DNA of 64,000 nt from JACQFV01 sp964593585 (GTDB taxonomy: Bacteria; Zixibacteria; MSB-5A5; WJJR01): positions 1-64,000 of the forward strand of contig CAZQIZ010000005.1 of NCBI GenBank assembly GCA_964593585.1. The letters are read 5' to 3'. Shown here piece by piece: positions 17,702 to 26,400 of this stretch (its first letter is position 1; the number at the start of each line of letters is the position of its first letter). The notes beneath the pieces were generated by a model. The model saw only the letters and a program-made list of their open reading frames with translations, made no database searches and was not told the DNA's origin. The translations under genes were made by a program, and so were the position numbers.

Positions 17702-18744
17702 GTAAACCCTTGCTGTTGGTCATGGCGCTGGCGCTGGGCGCCGGCATCGTGGCGATTTTTGTGCCGTTGATCGAGCGGCTGTGCCGGAAGCGGGGCTGGC
17801 TCGACCGGCCTCGTGCGGGCAAGATCCATCCCCAACCCACGCCGCGGCTGACCGGGATTGCGCTCTATCTGGCGCTTTGGACAGTCCTGCTGACCGCCAG
17901 CATTCTCGCCCCGGCGGCCATGGCGGAGTTCAACGCCCACGCCTTCGCCTTTTGGGCCGGGGGACTGGCCATCCTCGTCGTCGGCATCATCGATGATCTG
18001 CGTCCGCTCACCAGTCTCCCCAAGCTGGCGGTTGAAATCGCAGTTGGGTCGCTGCTGTATTGGTCGGGGATGGGGTTCGACCGGCTCTGGATCCCGTTTG
18101 TCGGCGGTGTGCCGCTGGGCGTCCTGTCGTGGCCGGTTACCCTGCTCTGGTTTTTGATCGTGGTCAATGCCGTCAACATCATCGACGGTCTCGATGGACT
18201 GGCGGCCAGCACAACCGCGATCGGCGCGGCGACACTGGTCTGGATCAGCTGGGATCTCCATTTGCCGGCCGTCTGGGTTGGCGCGGCGGCCCTGGTCGGG
18301 GGACTCTTGGTCTTCCTGCGCTTCAATCGCCCCCCGGCGCGGGTGTTTATGGGCGACTCCGGAGCGCTATCGCTCGGCTACTTCTTTGCGATTGTCGCCC
18401 TGTTTGCTCCGATTAAACGCTTCACGGCCCTGGCTTTCTTTGTCCCGATTCTGGCCCTGCTGATTCCGCTCTTGGAGTCTGTTCTGTCGGTCGGTCGGCG
18501 GACTTGGGCTGGGACCAACCCTCTGCGGGGGGACACCGGCCATCTGCACCACCAGTTGCTGGCGGCGGGATACACGCCGCGCCAAATCCTGATCTACTAC
18601 AATCTGGTCGCCTTTTGTGTCGGTTGCTTCTGTGTCGCCTTCCGCTACGTCAACCGCCGGGTGACCGCTCTGCTGCTGGGGATTTTTGTATTGTCCGTGC
18701 TGGGGGGCTTGGGTATTATCCTGCGGCGGCGCAGTCAGGGATAG
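17698..18744 (+). CDS. Undecaprenyl-phosphate GlcNAc-1-phosphate transferase (WecA/TagO family)
   Basis: Polytopic integral-membrane enzyme of 348 residues that starts surface-glycan synthesis by placing a HexNAc-1-phosphate on undecaprenyl phosphate. Family motifs are present in order: RGWLDRPRAGKIHPQPTPR, IIDDLRPLTSLPKL, NAVNIIDGLDGLAA with the catalytic Asp pair, ARVFMGDSGALSLGY and GDTGHLHHQLLAAGY (the HIHH-type motif that separates WecA/TagO from MraY). About ten or eleven helices are visible. Start is TTG 17698 overlapping the previous stop (TTGA); no ATG lies in a suitable place. As the last gene of the glycan block it supplies the initiating step for the glycosyltransferases before it. 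Confidence 0.88.
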   Translation: MSKPLLLVMALALGAGIVAIFVPLIERLCRKRGWLDRPRAGKIHPQPTPRLTGIALYLALWTVLLTASILAPAAMAEFNAHAFAFWAGGLAILVVGIIDDLRPLTSLPKLAVEIAVGSLLYWSGMGFDRLWIPFVGGVPLGVLSWPVTLLWFLIVVNAVNIIDGLDGLAASTTAIGAATLVWISWDLHLPAVWVGAAALVGGLLVFLRFNRPPARVFMGDSGALSLGYFFAIVALFAPIKRFTALAFFVPILALLIPLLESVLSVGRRTWAGTNPLRGDTGHLHHQLLAAGYTPRQILIYYNLVAFCVGCFCVAFRYVNRRVTALLLGIFVLSVLGGLGIILRRRSQG

Positions 18745-18777
18745 GACAACTCGGCTTCTTGACCCATCAAGGTTGGA

Positions 18778-19755
18778 ATGGTATCCGGCAGCTACTTGGA
18801 CTTCGAGAAGCCCGTGATGGAGTTGGAAGCGCGAATTCGCGACATGCGTGAATTCGCCCACGGCGAAAATGTCGAACTCAGCCGCGAAATCCGCCTGCTT
18901 GAGCGAAAGCTCGAAAAGCTCAAAAAAGACACATTCTCATCGCTAACTCGTTGGCAGAGAGTGCAGTTGGCGCGTCACCCGATGCGCCCCATTACTCTCG
19001 ACTACATCGAGCGCATGACCACGGGATTCATGCCCCTGCATGGCGACCGTGGCTATGGCGATGATCGTGCGTTGATCGGCGGACCCGCGATGATGGGGGA
19101 CTGGCCGGTCATGATCCTCGGGCAGCAAAAGGGACGGACCACGAAGGAGAAGCTGGCCAACAATTTCGGCATGATGCATCCGGAGGGGTACCGTAAGGCA
19201 ATGCGGCTCATGAGGATGGCCGAAAAATCCGGACGCCCGGTCGTGATCCTGATCGACACTCCGGGTGCCTTCCCCGGCATTCAGGCCGAAGAGCGTGGCC
19301 AGGCCGAGGCCATCGCCCGCAACCTGCGCGACATGTCGCTTCTGCCGGTACCGATCGTGATCTGTGTCATCGGCGAGGGCGCCTCCGGCGGTGCCTTGGG
19401 CATCGGCATCGGCGACAAGCTGCTGATGATGGAAAACGCCTGGTACTCGGTCATCTCGCCGGAGGGGTGCGCGGCGATTCTCTGGCCGGGCGAAGCGGCC
19501 GCCAACGCTCCCAAGGCCGCCGAGGCGTTGCGGGTGTCGGCCGAGGACCTCAACGAACTGGGACTGGTCGATCAGATCATCCCCGAACCGCTGGGCGGCG
19601 CGCACCGCGACCCCGACCAGTCGGCGGTCTTCCTGAAAAGCGCCATTCTCGGCGTCCTAATCGAGCTTTCAGCGCTGGATGTGCCGACCTTGATTGCACG
19701 ACGCCGCGCCAAGTACCGCAACATCGGCGTTTATGGGGAAGACGAGACTTTTTGA
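18778..19755 (+). CDS. accA: Acetyl-CoA carboxylase carboxyltransferase subunit alpha
   Basis: AccA forms with AccD the carboxyltransferase that makes malonyl-CoA for fatty-acid synthesis. The 325-residue protein starts with LDFEKPVMELEARIRDM and a helical LERKLEKLKKDTF segment, then WQRVQLARHPMRPITLDYI, GDRGYGDDRALIGG, GQQKGRTTKEKLANNFGMMHPEGYRKA, LIDTPGAFPG and GEGASGGALGIGIGD, all diagnostic. The C-terminus is typical in length. ATG 18778 is the natural start. No accD, accB or accC gene is present in the window. It may head the transcript that runs on through the Trm112, ptsN and mre genes, because spacing stays small. Confidence 0.96.
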   Translation: MVSGSYLDFEKPVMELEARIRDMREFAHGENVELSREIRLLERKLEKLKKDTFSSLTRWQRVQLARHPMRPITLDYIERMTTGFMPLHGDRGYGDDRALIGGPAMMGDWPVMILGQQKGRTTKEKLANNFGMMHPEGYRKAMRLMRMAEKSGRPVVILIDTPGAFPGIQAEERGQAEAIARNLRDMSLLPVPIVICVIGEGASGGALGIGIGDKLLMMENAWYSVISPEGCAAILWPGEAAANAPKAAEALRVSAEDLNELGLVDQIIPEPLGGAHRDPDQSAVFLKSAILGVLIELSALDVPTLIARRRAKYRNIGVYGEDETF

Positions 19756-19771
19756 CCGTCTGTGACGCGTG

Positions 19772-19975
19772 ATGCTGGACAATTCCCTGCTTTCGATATT
19801 GGTTTGTCCTGTATGCAAGGGGAAGCTGACATACGACACGGCCAACGGTACGCTCGATTGTCCGGCGTGCCGTTTGCGTTATCCGGTGCGCGACGGCATC
19901 CCGGTGATGTTGCCTGACGCCGCGCGGCCCTATCCGGCCGCCAACACTCGTTCCGTCTCGGGAGAGCCCGAATGA
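19772..19975 (+). CDS. Trm112-like (UPF0434) zinc-ribbon protein
   Basis: Small protein of 67 residues. It begins MLDNSLLSILVCPVCKGKL, with a CPVC knuckle, and continues with LDCPACRLRYPVRDGIPVML, a CPAC knuckle and the PVRDGIPVM strand. This is the bacterial Trm112/YcaR pattern, a single zinc-ribbon-like domain whose eukaryotic relatives activate methyltransferases; the bacterial role is not settled. A GTG three bases upstream of the ATG is an alternative start. It overlaps ptsN by ATGA, which ties it to the envelope operon. Confidence 0.85.
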   Translation: MLDNSLLSILVCPVCKGKLTYDTANGTLDCPACRLRYPVRDGIPVMLPDAARPYPAANTRSVSGEPE

Positions 19976-20424
19976 AATTATCGAAGTTCTGCGAAGAGGA
20001 ACTGATGTCTTTCGACTTGGCGGCAACGACCAAGGAAGACATCATCAAAGAACTTGTCGACCTCGCCGCCAAGTCGAGCATGGTGCGGGAGAAAGAGGAA
20101 CTTCTGGCGGCGGTCCTCGAGCGGGAAAAACTGGTCACCACCGGCGTCGGATACGGCGTCGCTTTTCCCCATGCCAAAACCCGCGCCATCAAGGGCATCG
20201 TCATCACCTTCGGCCGTTCCGAAGTCGGCGTCGATTTCGAGGCGATGGACAAAAAGCCCGTGCATTTGTTCTTCCTCATCGCCGCGCCCGAAGACGCCAT
20301 CGGCGCGCACCTCAACGTCATGGCCCGTCTGTCCTATATCATGAAAAGCGAGAAGAACCGCGAGCGGTTGATGCGGGCCAAAACCGCCGGCGAAGTGATG
20401 TTGATACTCGATTCGGCGCCGTAG
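19972..20424 (+). CDS. ptsN: PTS IIA-like nitrogen-regulatory protein (EIIA-Ntr)
   Basis: Cytoplasmic phosphocarrier of 150 residues with a regulatory rather than transport role. The phosphorylatable His67 lies in GYGVAFPHAKTRAIKG; the family pattern continues with DFEAMDKKPVHLFFLIAAPED and HLNVMARLSYIMK. In Proteobacteria EIIA-Ntr is phosphorylated by NPr and EI-Ntr and tunes potassium transport and envelope stress; whether that applies here is inference, as no ptsP or ptsO is in the window. The ATG overlaps the preceding stop. Location just before mreCD-mrdA-rodA suggests linkage to growth or cell-envelope control. Confidence 0.9.
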   Translation: MKLSKFCEEELMSFDLAATTKEDIIKELVDLAAKSSMVREKEELLAAVLEREKLVTTGVGYGVAFPHAKTRAIKGIVITFGRSEVGVDFEAMDKKPVHLFFLIAAPEDAIGAHLNVMARLSYIMKSEKNRERLMRAKTAGEVMLILDSAP

Positions 20425-20449
20425 CCGGACTCTGGGGGGGCAAAACGGG

Positions 20450-21268
20450 GTGTGGCGGCGCCTGTTGTGGTGGTCCTCCGATCGGCCCGCGGTCCTGCCG
20501 TGGGCGATCTTCGTATCCCTGCTGCTTTTGATTCTTGGTGACGGCGTGCGCTCGTCGATCTCGGCGGCGTTTGTGCGCGTCGTTTACGCTCCGTTCTTTG
20601 CCCTGCATTACCGCATCGCCGCCGGCGCCGAAGTCTTCGAGGAAAACCGCCGCCTCGCCGAAGAACTGGCCAATCTCCAGGTCGAAGTGCAGCGTCTCCG
20701 CGAAGAGAAACGCGAGAACATCCGTCTGCGCAAACTGCTGGAGTTCGCGCCCAGTTGGCGCGGACGCGCCATCGCCACCGAAGTGGTCGGCCCTCTGGCT
20801 CCCGGCTCGGGCGCGGTCTGGATCGGCGCGGGCCGGACCCGTCTGGTCGAACTTGATCTGCCCGTCATGAGCGAGGATGGCCTGCTGGGACGCGTCGCCG
20901 AAGTCGGCGACTATGTCTCCCGCGTGCGCACGATCTGGGATCCGCTGCTACGCGTGGCCGCCTACGATCAGCGCAGCCGCGTCGCCGGCGTCGTCGAGTG
21001 GGATGAAGGTCCTCTGCTGAACATGAACTATGTCGTCGCTTCGGCCGATGTGAAAGTCGGCGACACCGTGATCTCCTCCGGCTGGGGCGGCGTCTTCCCC
21101 AAGGGGTTGCTGATCGGAACCATCGTCGCGGTCGACACCGTCAACGTCGGCGAGTTCCTCGATTTGGACATCCTCCCGGCGGTGCGTCCCGATCGGCTGG
21201 AAGCGGTCTTTGTGATTCGTCCGACGCCCGAGGAATTACTGCCGGACAGCGTGGGGTGGACGCCGTGA
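20450..21268 (+). CDS. mreC: Rod shape-determining protein MreC
   Basis: Periplasmic scaffold of the elongasome with 272 residues. After a short basic cytoplasmic start (WRRLLWWSSDRPAVLPW) comes one membrane helix (AIFVSLLLLILGD), then a coiled coil (EENRRLAEELANLQVEVQRLREEKRENIRLRKLLEF, about residues 63-98), then the beta-rich MreC core with GRTRLVELDLPVMSEDGLLGRVAEVGDYVSRV and TVISSGWGGVFPKGLLIGTI. Start is GTG 20450, eight to fifteen bases after a run of seven G at 20434-20440. It is coupled to mreD by a GTGA overlap. MreB is not in this window. Confidence 0.92.
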   Translation: MWRRLLWWSSDRPAVLPWAIFVSLLLLILGDGVRSSISAAFVRVVYAPFFALHYRIAAGAEVFEENRRLAEELANLQVEVQRLREEKRENIRLRKLLEFAPSWRGRAIATEVVGPLAPGSGAVWIGAGRTRLVELDLPVMSEDGLLGRVAEVGDYVSRVRTIWDPLLRVAAYDQRSRVAGVVEWDEGPLLNMNYVVASADVKVGDTVISSGWGGVFPKGLLIGTIVAVDTVNVGEFLDLDILPAVRPDRLEAVFVIRPTPEELLPDSVGWTP

Positions 21269-21783
21269 GTATCCTGCGCTGGATCATCCTGCTGGCCAGC
21301 GTGGTCTTTTACCGCGTCTGGTTCCCCGATGGGCCGCCGCCGCTCGGGCTGCGTCTCGACTACGAGATGCTGGCGATCGCATTGGTGGCGCTTTACCGCG
21401 GCGTGACGATCGGTGCGGCCGCCGGCTGGGGCATTGGCTTTCTGGCACAGGCGGCCGATCCCGACATGATGGGCTGGGGCGGGCTTCTCGGCGCATCGCT
21501 TGGCTGGGCGGTCGGACTTCTCAAGGAGCGGTTGTTCCTCGAATACGTGCTGTCCCGCTGGCTGGTGTTTTGGGGCGTGCTGTTGCTGATTAAGACGGTG
21601 TATGTCGTCTTCGCGGTCGGGATGGATCCGGGGATGTGGCTGGCCTCGTTCTTCCCGGCCTGTCTCGGCTCGGCGGGCTTAAGCGCCACGGTCGGGGTGA
21701 TCCTCTCGGTGCTGTGGGATCGGGCGCGTCCGCGTGCCCGCGCCGCCGCCGAGGCCTCGTCCGATGGCGACCCCTTGATGTAG
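21265..21783 (+). CDS. mreD: Rod shape-determining protein MreD
   Basis: Small inner-membrane protein of 172 residues with about five helices, beginning SILRWIILLASVVFYRVWF and followed by PPPLGLRLDYEMLAIALVALYRG and GIGFLAQAAD. Sequence conservation in MreD is low, so the call rests on the helix layout, the pattern around the second helix, and the position between mreC and mrdA. GTG 21265 overlaps the mreC stop; an in-frame GTG at 21256 is an alternative. The C-terminal 20 residues are Arg/Ala-rich and cytoplasmic. It should link MreC, PBP2 and RodA in the elongation complex. Confidence 0.85.
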   Translation: MSILRWIILLASVVFYRVWFPDGPPPLGLRLDYEMLAIALVALYRGVTIGAAAGWGIGFLAQAADPDMMGWGGLLGASLGWAVGLLKERLFLEYVLSRWLVFWGVLLLIKTVYVVFAVGMDPGMWLASFFPACLGSAGLSATVGVILSVLWDRARPRARAAAEASSDGDPLM

Positions 21784-21792
21784 AACACAGCG

Positions 21793-23658
21793 ATGAACTG
21801 GGCCTCCCGACGCAATATCCTTCTGGGCGCCTGCCTGCTGATGCTGGCGGGGCTGGGAGCGCGGCTGGCGTGGATGCAGTTGATCCAGGCCGACGAGTAC
21901 CGCGAGTTGGCCAACAAGAACCGTGTTCGACTCCTTCCGATCTCAGCGCCGCGTGGACGCATCCTTGATCGCAACGGCGTCGATCTGGTGCGCAACCGCC
22001 CGTCCTTCACTGTTTCGGTGCTGCCGACCGATTTTCGCGGCGAGGTGCCGCGGGTGCGGCTGGCTGGCACCCTCGGCATCGAGAGCGCCGAACTGATCGA
22101 GCGCATGCGCCGTCGTCCCGGGCTGCCCCTGGAGCCGATCGGTATCCACCGCGATGCCGATCTGCGCACGATCGCGCGGCTGGAGGAACGCATCGAGCAG
22201 TTCCCCGGCGTGATCATCGCCAACGAGCCGGTGCGCGAGTATCCGCCCGCCCCCTGGGGCGGGCATGTGCTCGGCTATGTCCGCGAAGTCAATGAGGAAG
22301 AGGCCAAGCGCACCGACAAGACCGGCGCGCCGTTGCGCGGCGCGATCGGCGCCACCGGGCTGGAGAAACGCTACGACGATCTGATTCGCGGCATCGACGG
22401 CATCAGTTACCGGCAAATCAACGCCTACGGGCAGATGCTCGGCCCGATGCCGGGGCAGGAATCCCGACCGCCGATCCCCGGCGATGATGTCATGCTCGGG
22501 TTGGACATCGCGCTGCAACGGCTGGCCGACTCTCTCTTGTCGCAGTATGTCGCCGGGACCGTGGTCGCCATGGATGTCCGCACCGGCGAGATTCTCTGTC
22601 TGGTCACCCGGCCCGGGTTCGATGCCAACGCCTTCTCCGGCGGGATGTCATCGACCGAATGGCAGGCGTTGCTCACCGACTCGCTCAAACCGCTTTTGAA
22701 TCGCGCGGCGATGGGCCTTTACACCGCTGGCTCAACCGCCAAACTCCTGACCGCCGCGGCGGCGCTGGAAGCCGGCGTCGCCGGCGAGAACACCACCTAC
22801 CGCGGTTGCGGCGGCGGCTACCGATTCGGCAATCGCGTCTTCAAGTGCTGGAAGCCCGAAGGGCACGGGGTGCAGAACATGCTCGGCGCCATCCAGCATT
22901 CCTGCAACGTCTACTTCTATCAACTCGGTGTGGACGTCGGCCTTTCAACCTGGTCTCGCTATGCCCTGCTGGCCGGCTTCGGCAAACCCACCGGCATCGA
23001 CCTGCCCAGCGAAAACAGCGGAATTGTGCCCACCGCCGAGTACCTCGACAAGGTGCGTGGCAAGGGGGGATGGGGGCCGGGCGCGATGCTCAATTTCGCT
23101 ATCGGGCAAGGCGAATTTACCGTCACACCCCTGCAGGTGGTCATGTTCTATGCCGCGCTGGCCAACAACGGCGTGGCGATGAAGCCGCATCTGCTCAAGG
23201 CCAGTCGTACGCCCGGCAGCGACTGGCGCATGGTCGAATCCGAAGTCGCCTACGATCTTGGTTACAAGATCAGCACTCTGGCGGTGCTGCGCGAGGGCTG
23301 CCGTCGGGTGGTGCAATACGGCACCGCCGCCGGTATCAACGATGATCAGGTGCGCATGGCGGGCAAGACCGGCACGGCGCAGAATCCGCACGGCAAGGAG
23401 CACGCCTGGTTCGCCGGATGGGCGCCCTACGACCATCCGCAGATCGCGATTTGCGCGCTGGTGGAAAACGCCGGGCATGGCTCCACCTACGCCGCTCCGA
23501 TCTGCTTCGAGGTTGCCAAGCAGTATCTCTATCCGCCCCCGCCTCCCCCGCCTCCCGATTCACTGCAGGCGGCGCCGGACTCGACTGGCATTCCCGCCAC
23601 CGACACGGTCGAAACTGTACCACGCCCGACGGTGGCGCTCACCGACACGCCAGAATGA
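21793..23658 (+). CDS. mrdA: Penicillin-binding protein 2 (elongation transpeptidase)
   Basis: Class B PBP of 621 residues, anchored by one N-terminal helix (ILLGACLLMLAGLGARLAW), acting in the periplasm to cross-link side-wall peptidoglycan. The pedestal region holds APRGRILDRNGVDLVRNRPSF and ATGLEKRYDDLIRGIDG. Transpeptidase motifs are Ser314-Thr-Ala-Lys317 (YTAGSTAK, where most relatives have STFK), the SCN motif in IQHSCNVYFYQLG, and KTGTAQNP. The tail is a run of eight prolines followed by Ser/Thr/Pro-rich residues. It works with RodA, whose gene is separated from it here by an oppositely oriented secreted-protein gene; in most genomes the two are adjacent. A strong terminator follows directly. 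Confidence 0.95.
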   Translation: MNWASRRNILLGACLLMLAGLGARLAWMQLIQADEYRELANKNRVRLLPISAPRGRILDRNGVDLVRNRPSFTVSVLPTDFRGEVPRVRLAGTLGIESAELIERMRRRPGLPLEPIGIHRDADLRTIARLEERIEQFPGVIIANEPVREYPPAPWGGHVLGYVREVNEEEAKRTDKTGAPLRGAIGATGLEKRYDDLIRGIDGISYRQINAYGQMLGPMPGQESRPPIPGDDVMLGLDIALQRLADSLLSQYVAGTVVAMDVRTGEILCLVTRPGFDANAFSGGMSSTEWQALLTDSLKPLLNRAAMGLYTAGSTAKLLTAAAALEAGVAGENTTYRGCGGGYRFGNRVFKCWKPEGHGVQNMLGAIQHSCNVYFYQLGVDVGLSTWSRYALLAGFGKPTGIDLPSENSGIVPTAEYLDKVRGKGGWGPGAMLNFAIGQGEFTVTPLQVVMFYAALANNGVAMKPHLLKASRTPGSDWRMVESEVAYDLGYKISTLAVLREGCRRVVQYGTAAGINDDQVRMAGKTGTAQNPHGKEHAWFAGWAPYDHPQIAICALVENAGHGSTYAAPICFEVAKQYLYPPPPPPPPDSLQAAPDSTGIPATDTVETVPRPTVALTDTPE

Positions 23659-23686
23659 CAAAGGCCCCGCGTTGGCGGGGCCTTTG
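23659..23686. terminator. Strong bidirectional hairpin terminator after mrdA
   Basis: A perfect 12-bp stem (CAAAGGCCCCGC, loop GTTG, GCGGGGCCTTTG) begins directly after the mrdA stop codon and lies 24 bases from the end of the convergent gene at 23710. The A-rich and T-rich edges give a short U-run on either strand. It should end both the mre-mrdA transcript and the leftward gene. Confidence 0.8.
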
Positions 23687-23709
23687 TCCAAAACTGCCGG
23701 GCCTCTGAT

Positions 23710-24924
23710 TTACCGGCGGCCCTTGCTGCGGGCGGTGCCGCCGCTGGATGGCGCCGAACGGGGCGCGGCGGTTGTGCCCGGGCTGCGGAATGATGGCGTC
23801 GCGGTCTTGGCCGGACTGGGCGCCTGATAACTGGAGCCCGATGGCTTGGTGCCCGTTCCGGTTCCCGACTTGCCGGTCGACGTTGCGCCCGTGCCCTTGC
23901 GCTTCACCGTTGATGTGCTGGTGCCGCTCGTCCCGGTCGATGTGCGGCTCTTGGTCTTGCCGCGATTGACAGTCGTCGTGTTCCCCGTCGAAGTGGCACC
24001 GCCGCTGCGCATGGAAGTCTTGCGCTTGGCGTAACCGTTGTCGGTGCGGATGGTCGATGACGTCCCCTCGCGCTTGACCGCGCCGGTGCCCACCGTCGAG
24101 GAGCCGCGTGTGTAGGCGCCGCTTTTGGTCCGCGACAGCGTGGCGCCGTTGGCGGTCGTCACGCTGGTGCGCGTCGATTTACGGACCGCCACGCCGCCGG
24201 TGGTGACCATTCCGGTGGCCACCGCGGCGTTGCGATAGGGCTTGGCCTTGGCCGATGCGTAAGTCGCTTTGGCCACCGCCGTTGATGTCTTGGCATTGGC
24301 ATAGCGGAACGCCTTCGATGTGCCGCCCTGCCGCGAGGCTTTCTGACGCTCGTAGGCGCCGCCGCTGTAATACCCGCCGTTGTAATGGCCGTGGCAGTAG
24401 TAGTACGGATCATGCCAGACATGCCGGTAGTAATGCCATGTGTGCGGAGAGCACCACCACGGGTCGTACCAGTTCCAGCCGGCCCAGTACCAGTTCCAGT
24501 CCCAGAACGGATCGTACCAGGCATAGCGGTAACCCCAGCCATACCACGGGTCATATCCGCCCCAGAACAGCGAGCCATACCAGCCGTTGGTGCCCCAGCT
24601 GCCGTAGAGGTTGATGTCGACATCCCCGTCGACATCGTAGGATCGGCCCGATTCGGTCTCGACGTCCACTTCAACATCCGCCGGCGCCAGCACATCCAGC
24701 AGCGCATCGACCACTTGGTCGCCGCAGCCCTCGTTTTTCAGGCGGGCCCAGTCGGCCGCCTCCAGCGGTTGGTCCATCCCCGCCGCCTCGACGATGCGGG
24801 CAATCCGATCCGGCTCGAAACCGGCGTTGCACAGCTCGAGGATATCATTGACATTCATTGCCAGGGCCGGTGTCGCCACCAGCGCGGCCATGATCACAAG
24901 TGCTCCCAGCGTCTTTTTCATCAT
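23710..24924 (-). CDS. Secreted low-complexity protein with Trp/Tyr/Gly-rich and Thr/Ser/Lys-rich regions
   Basis: Unrecognised protein of 404 residues. A Sec signal peptide (MMKKTLGALVIMAALVATPALA) is followed by a helical domain of about 80 residues (NVNDILELCNAGFEPDRIARIVEAAG). Next comes a strongly aromatic segment at about residues 115-205, where Trp, Tyr, His and Gly dominate (WYGSLFWGGYDPWYGWGY, WDWNWYWAGWNWYDPWW, HVWHDPYYYCHGHYNGGYY). The last 190 residues are Thr/Ser/Lys/Gly/Arg-rich with no hydrophobic core. It is probably periplasmic or exported to the surface. The start was chosen for the signal peptide and the GAGG upstream. It lies opposite to, and between, mrdA and rodA. Function is unknown. 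Confidence 0.75.
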   Translation of the reverse strand: MMKKTLGALVIMAALVATPALAMNVNDILELCNAGFEPDRIARIVEAAGMDQPLEAADWARLKNEGCGDQVVDALLDVLAPADVEVDVETESGRSYDVDGDVDINLYGSWGTNGWYGSLFWGGYDPWYGWGYRYAWYDPFWDWNWYWAGWNWYDPWWCSPHTWHYYRHVWHDPYYYCHGHYNGGYYSGGAYERQKASRQGGTSKAFRYANAKTSTAVAKATYASAKAKPYRNAAVATGMVTTGGVAVRKSTRTSVTTANGATLSRTKSGAYTRGSSTVGTGAVKREGTSSTIRTDNGYAKRKTSMRSGGATSTGNTTTVNRGKTKSRTSTGTSGTSTSTVKRKGTGATSTGKSGTGTGTKPSGSSYQAPSPAKTATPSFRSPGTTAAPRSAPSSGGTARSKGRR

Positions 24925-25175
24925 TTGGCCTCGGTTCGCGGGCGAAAACCGCCCACCCAGTACTAATACGCCATCCGGCGCCGCTCTGTGCCCGAAAAAA
25001 GCGAAAACGGTGCCAGAATCGACAAGCTGAAGGTGCGAGGTAATCGCTTGGCGCGCAAGCCCTCCCGCCGGGTTGTCCGCGCCTGTGCGCCTGATGGCGC
25101 GGGATTGTGCGTTCCCGGATCGCCGGTTGACAGTTATTGTGCGTCGCCGCAACTTGCCCCGGCAAGGGGGAGAGC

Positions 25176-26399
25176 TTGACCGGACTGCTGAAACATCTCA
25201 AAGAACTGGACTGGCTGCTGATCGGCAGCGCCCTGCTTCTGACCGCGATCGGCGCGCTATTGATCTTCTCGGCGCAGCACTCCATGCCCGAGGCGCGCGA
25301 CCGGATCCTCTGGAGCCGCCAGCTCATGTGGTGGGCGGTCGCCATGGCCGCCTTCGTCGTCTCGGTCTGGCTCCCGGTCCGTTTGCATGAAGTGTTCGCT
25401 TATGTCTACCTGACCATCGTTGGCCTTGCACTGCTGGCGCTGGTGACGTTTGAAATCAGCACGTCCGGACAGTGGATCTCGGTCGGCCCGGCCTACATCC
25501 AGCCCTCCGAGCCGGCCAAATTGGCGCTGCTAATTGCCCTGTCCCGCTACCTCGCCTACCTGAAAAAGCCGGTGATCTCACCGCGACCGTTGCTGGCGCT
25601 GGCGGCGATTGTCGGCCCGATCTGGTTTCTGGTGATCAAGCAGCCGGATCTGGGGACTTCGCTGGTCTTCTGGGCGCTATTTCTGGTGATGCTCTTCTGG
25701 GCCGGCGCACCGCTGCCCGCGCTGTTTTTGCTGATCTCGCCGGTGCTCAGTCTGGTGCTGGCCTTCAACTGGATTGTCTGGGTGCTCTTCTTCATCGCGC
25801 TTCTGGGTGTGCTTTACCTCGAGCGCCCCCGATTGCCGATTTCGATCGGCGTGGTCACGTTGAATCTGATCTTTGGAATTGTGACGCCGATTGTCTGGAA
25901 CCGCCTGATGCCCTACCAGCAGCAACGCATCCTCGTCTTCCTCGATCCGGGGAAGGACCCGCGCGGCGCGGGCTACCAGATCATCCAATCGAAGGTCGCC
26001 ATCGGCTCCGGCGGGCTTTGGGGCAAAGGGTATCTCGAGGGGACCCAAACCGGACTGCACTTCCTGCCCGAAAAGCACACCGACTTCATCTTCGCCGTCG
26101 GCGGCGAAGAGTTCGGCTTTTGGGGCGCGCTGCTGATTCTGGTGCTCTTTGCCGTCTTCCTCTGGCGGACCATCGACACCGCCTACATCGCCCGCAACCG
26201 ATTCTCGCAATTCCTCGCCGCCGGCACCGCCGGGATCGTCGCCTTCCAGGTCATGGTCAATATCGGCATGACCCTCGGTCTCATGCCCGTGACCGGACTG
26301 CCGCTGCCGTTTGTCTCCTACGGCGGCAGCTCCCTGGTGCTCTTCTGGATTCTCACCGGGTTGGTGGTCAACATCCGTCGGCATTGGCAGGAGTACTGA
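25176..26399 (+). CDS. rodA: Rod shape-determining SEDS glycosyltransferase RodA
   Basis: SEDS peptidoglycan polymerase with about ten membrane helices, partner of PBP2. The 407 residues begin KHLKELDWLLIGSALLLTAIG and contain the family segments WISVGPAYIQPSEPAKLAL, IKQPDLGTSLVF, MPYQQQRILVFLDPGKDPRGAGYQIIQSKVAIGSGG, FLPEKHTDFIFAVGGEEFGF and GLPLPFVSYGGSS. Start is TTG 25176, preceded by AAGGGGGA; upstream ATG or GTG codons would give a non-membrane extension. It is separated from mrdA by the leftward gene at 23710-24924, and a 251-base gap precedes it, so it needs its own promoter. TTGACA at 25127-25132 is a candidate -35 box, but no clear -10 follows. Confidence 0.94.
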   Translation: MTGLLKHLKELDWLLIGSALLLTAIGALLIFSAQHSMPEARDRILWSRQLMWWAVAMAAFVVSVWLPVRLHEVFAYVYLTIVGLALLALVTFEISTSGQWISVGPAYIQPSEPAKLALLIALSRYLAYLKKPVISPRPLLALAAIVGPIWFLVIKQPDLGTSLVFWALFLVMLFWAGAPLPALFLLISPVLSLVLAFNWIVWVLFFIALLGVLYLERPRLPISIGVVTLNLIFGIVTPIVWNRLMPYQQQRILVFLDPGKDPRGAGYQIIQSKVAIGSGGLWGKGYLEGTQTGLHFLPEKHTDFIFAVGGEEFGFWGALLILVLFAVFLWRTIDTAYIARNRFSQFLAAGTAGIVAFQVMVNIGMTLGLMPVTGLPLPFVSYGGSSLVLFWILTGLVVNIRRHWQEY

Positions 26400-26400
26400 G

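Noticed and set aside
25127..25155. TTGACA box in front of rodA as a full promoter
   Set aside because: No acceptable -10 sequence lies 15-19 bases downstream, so only the -35-like hexamer can be supported.
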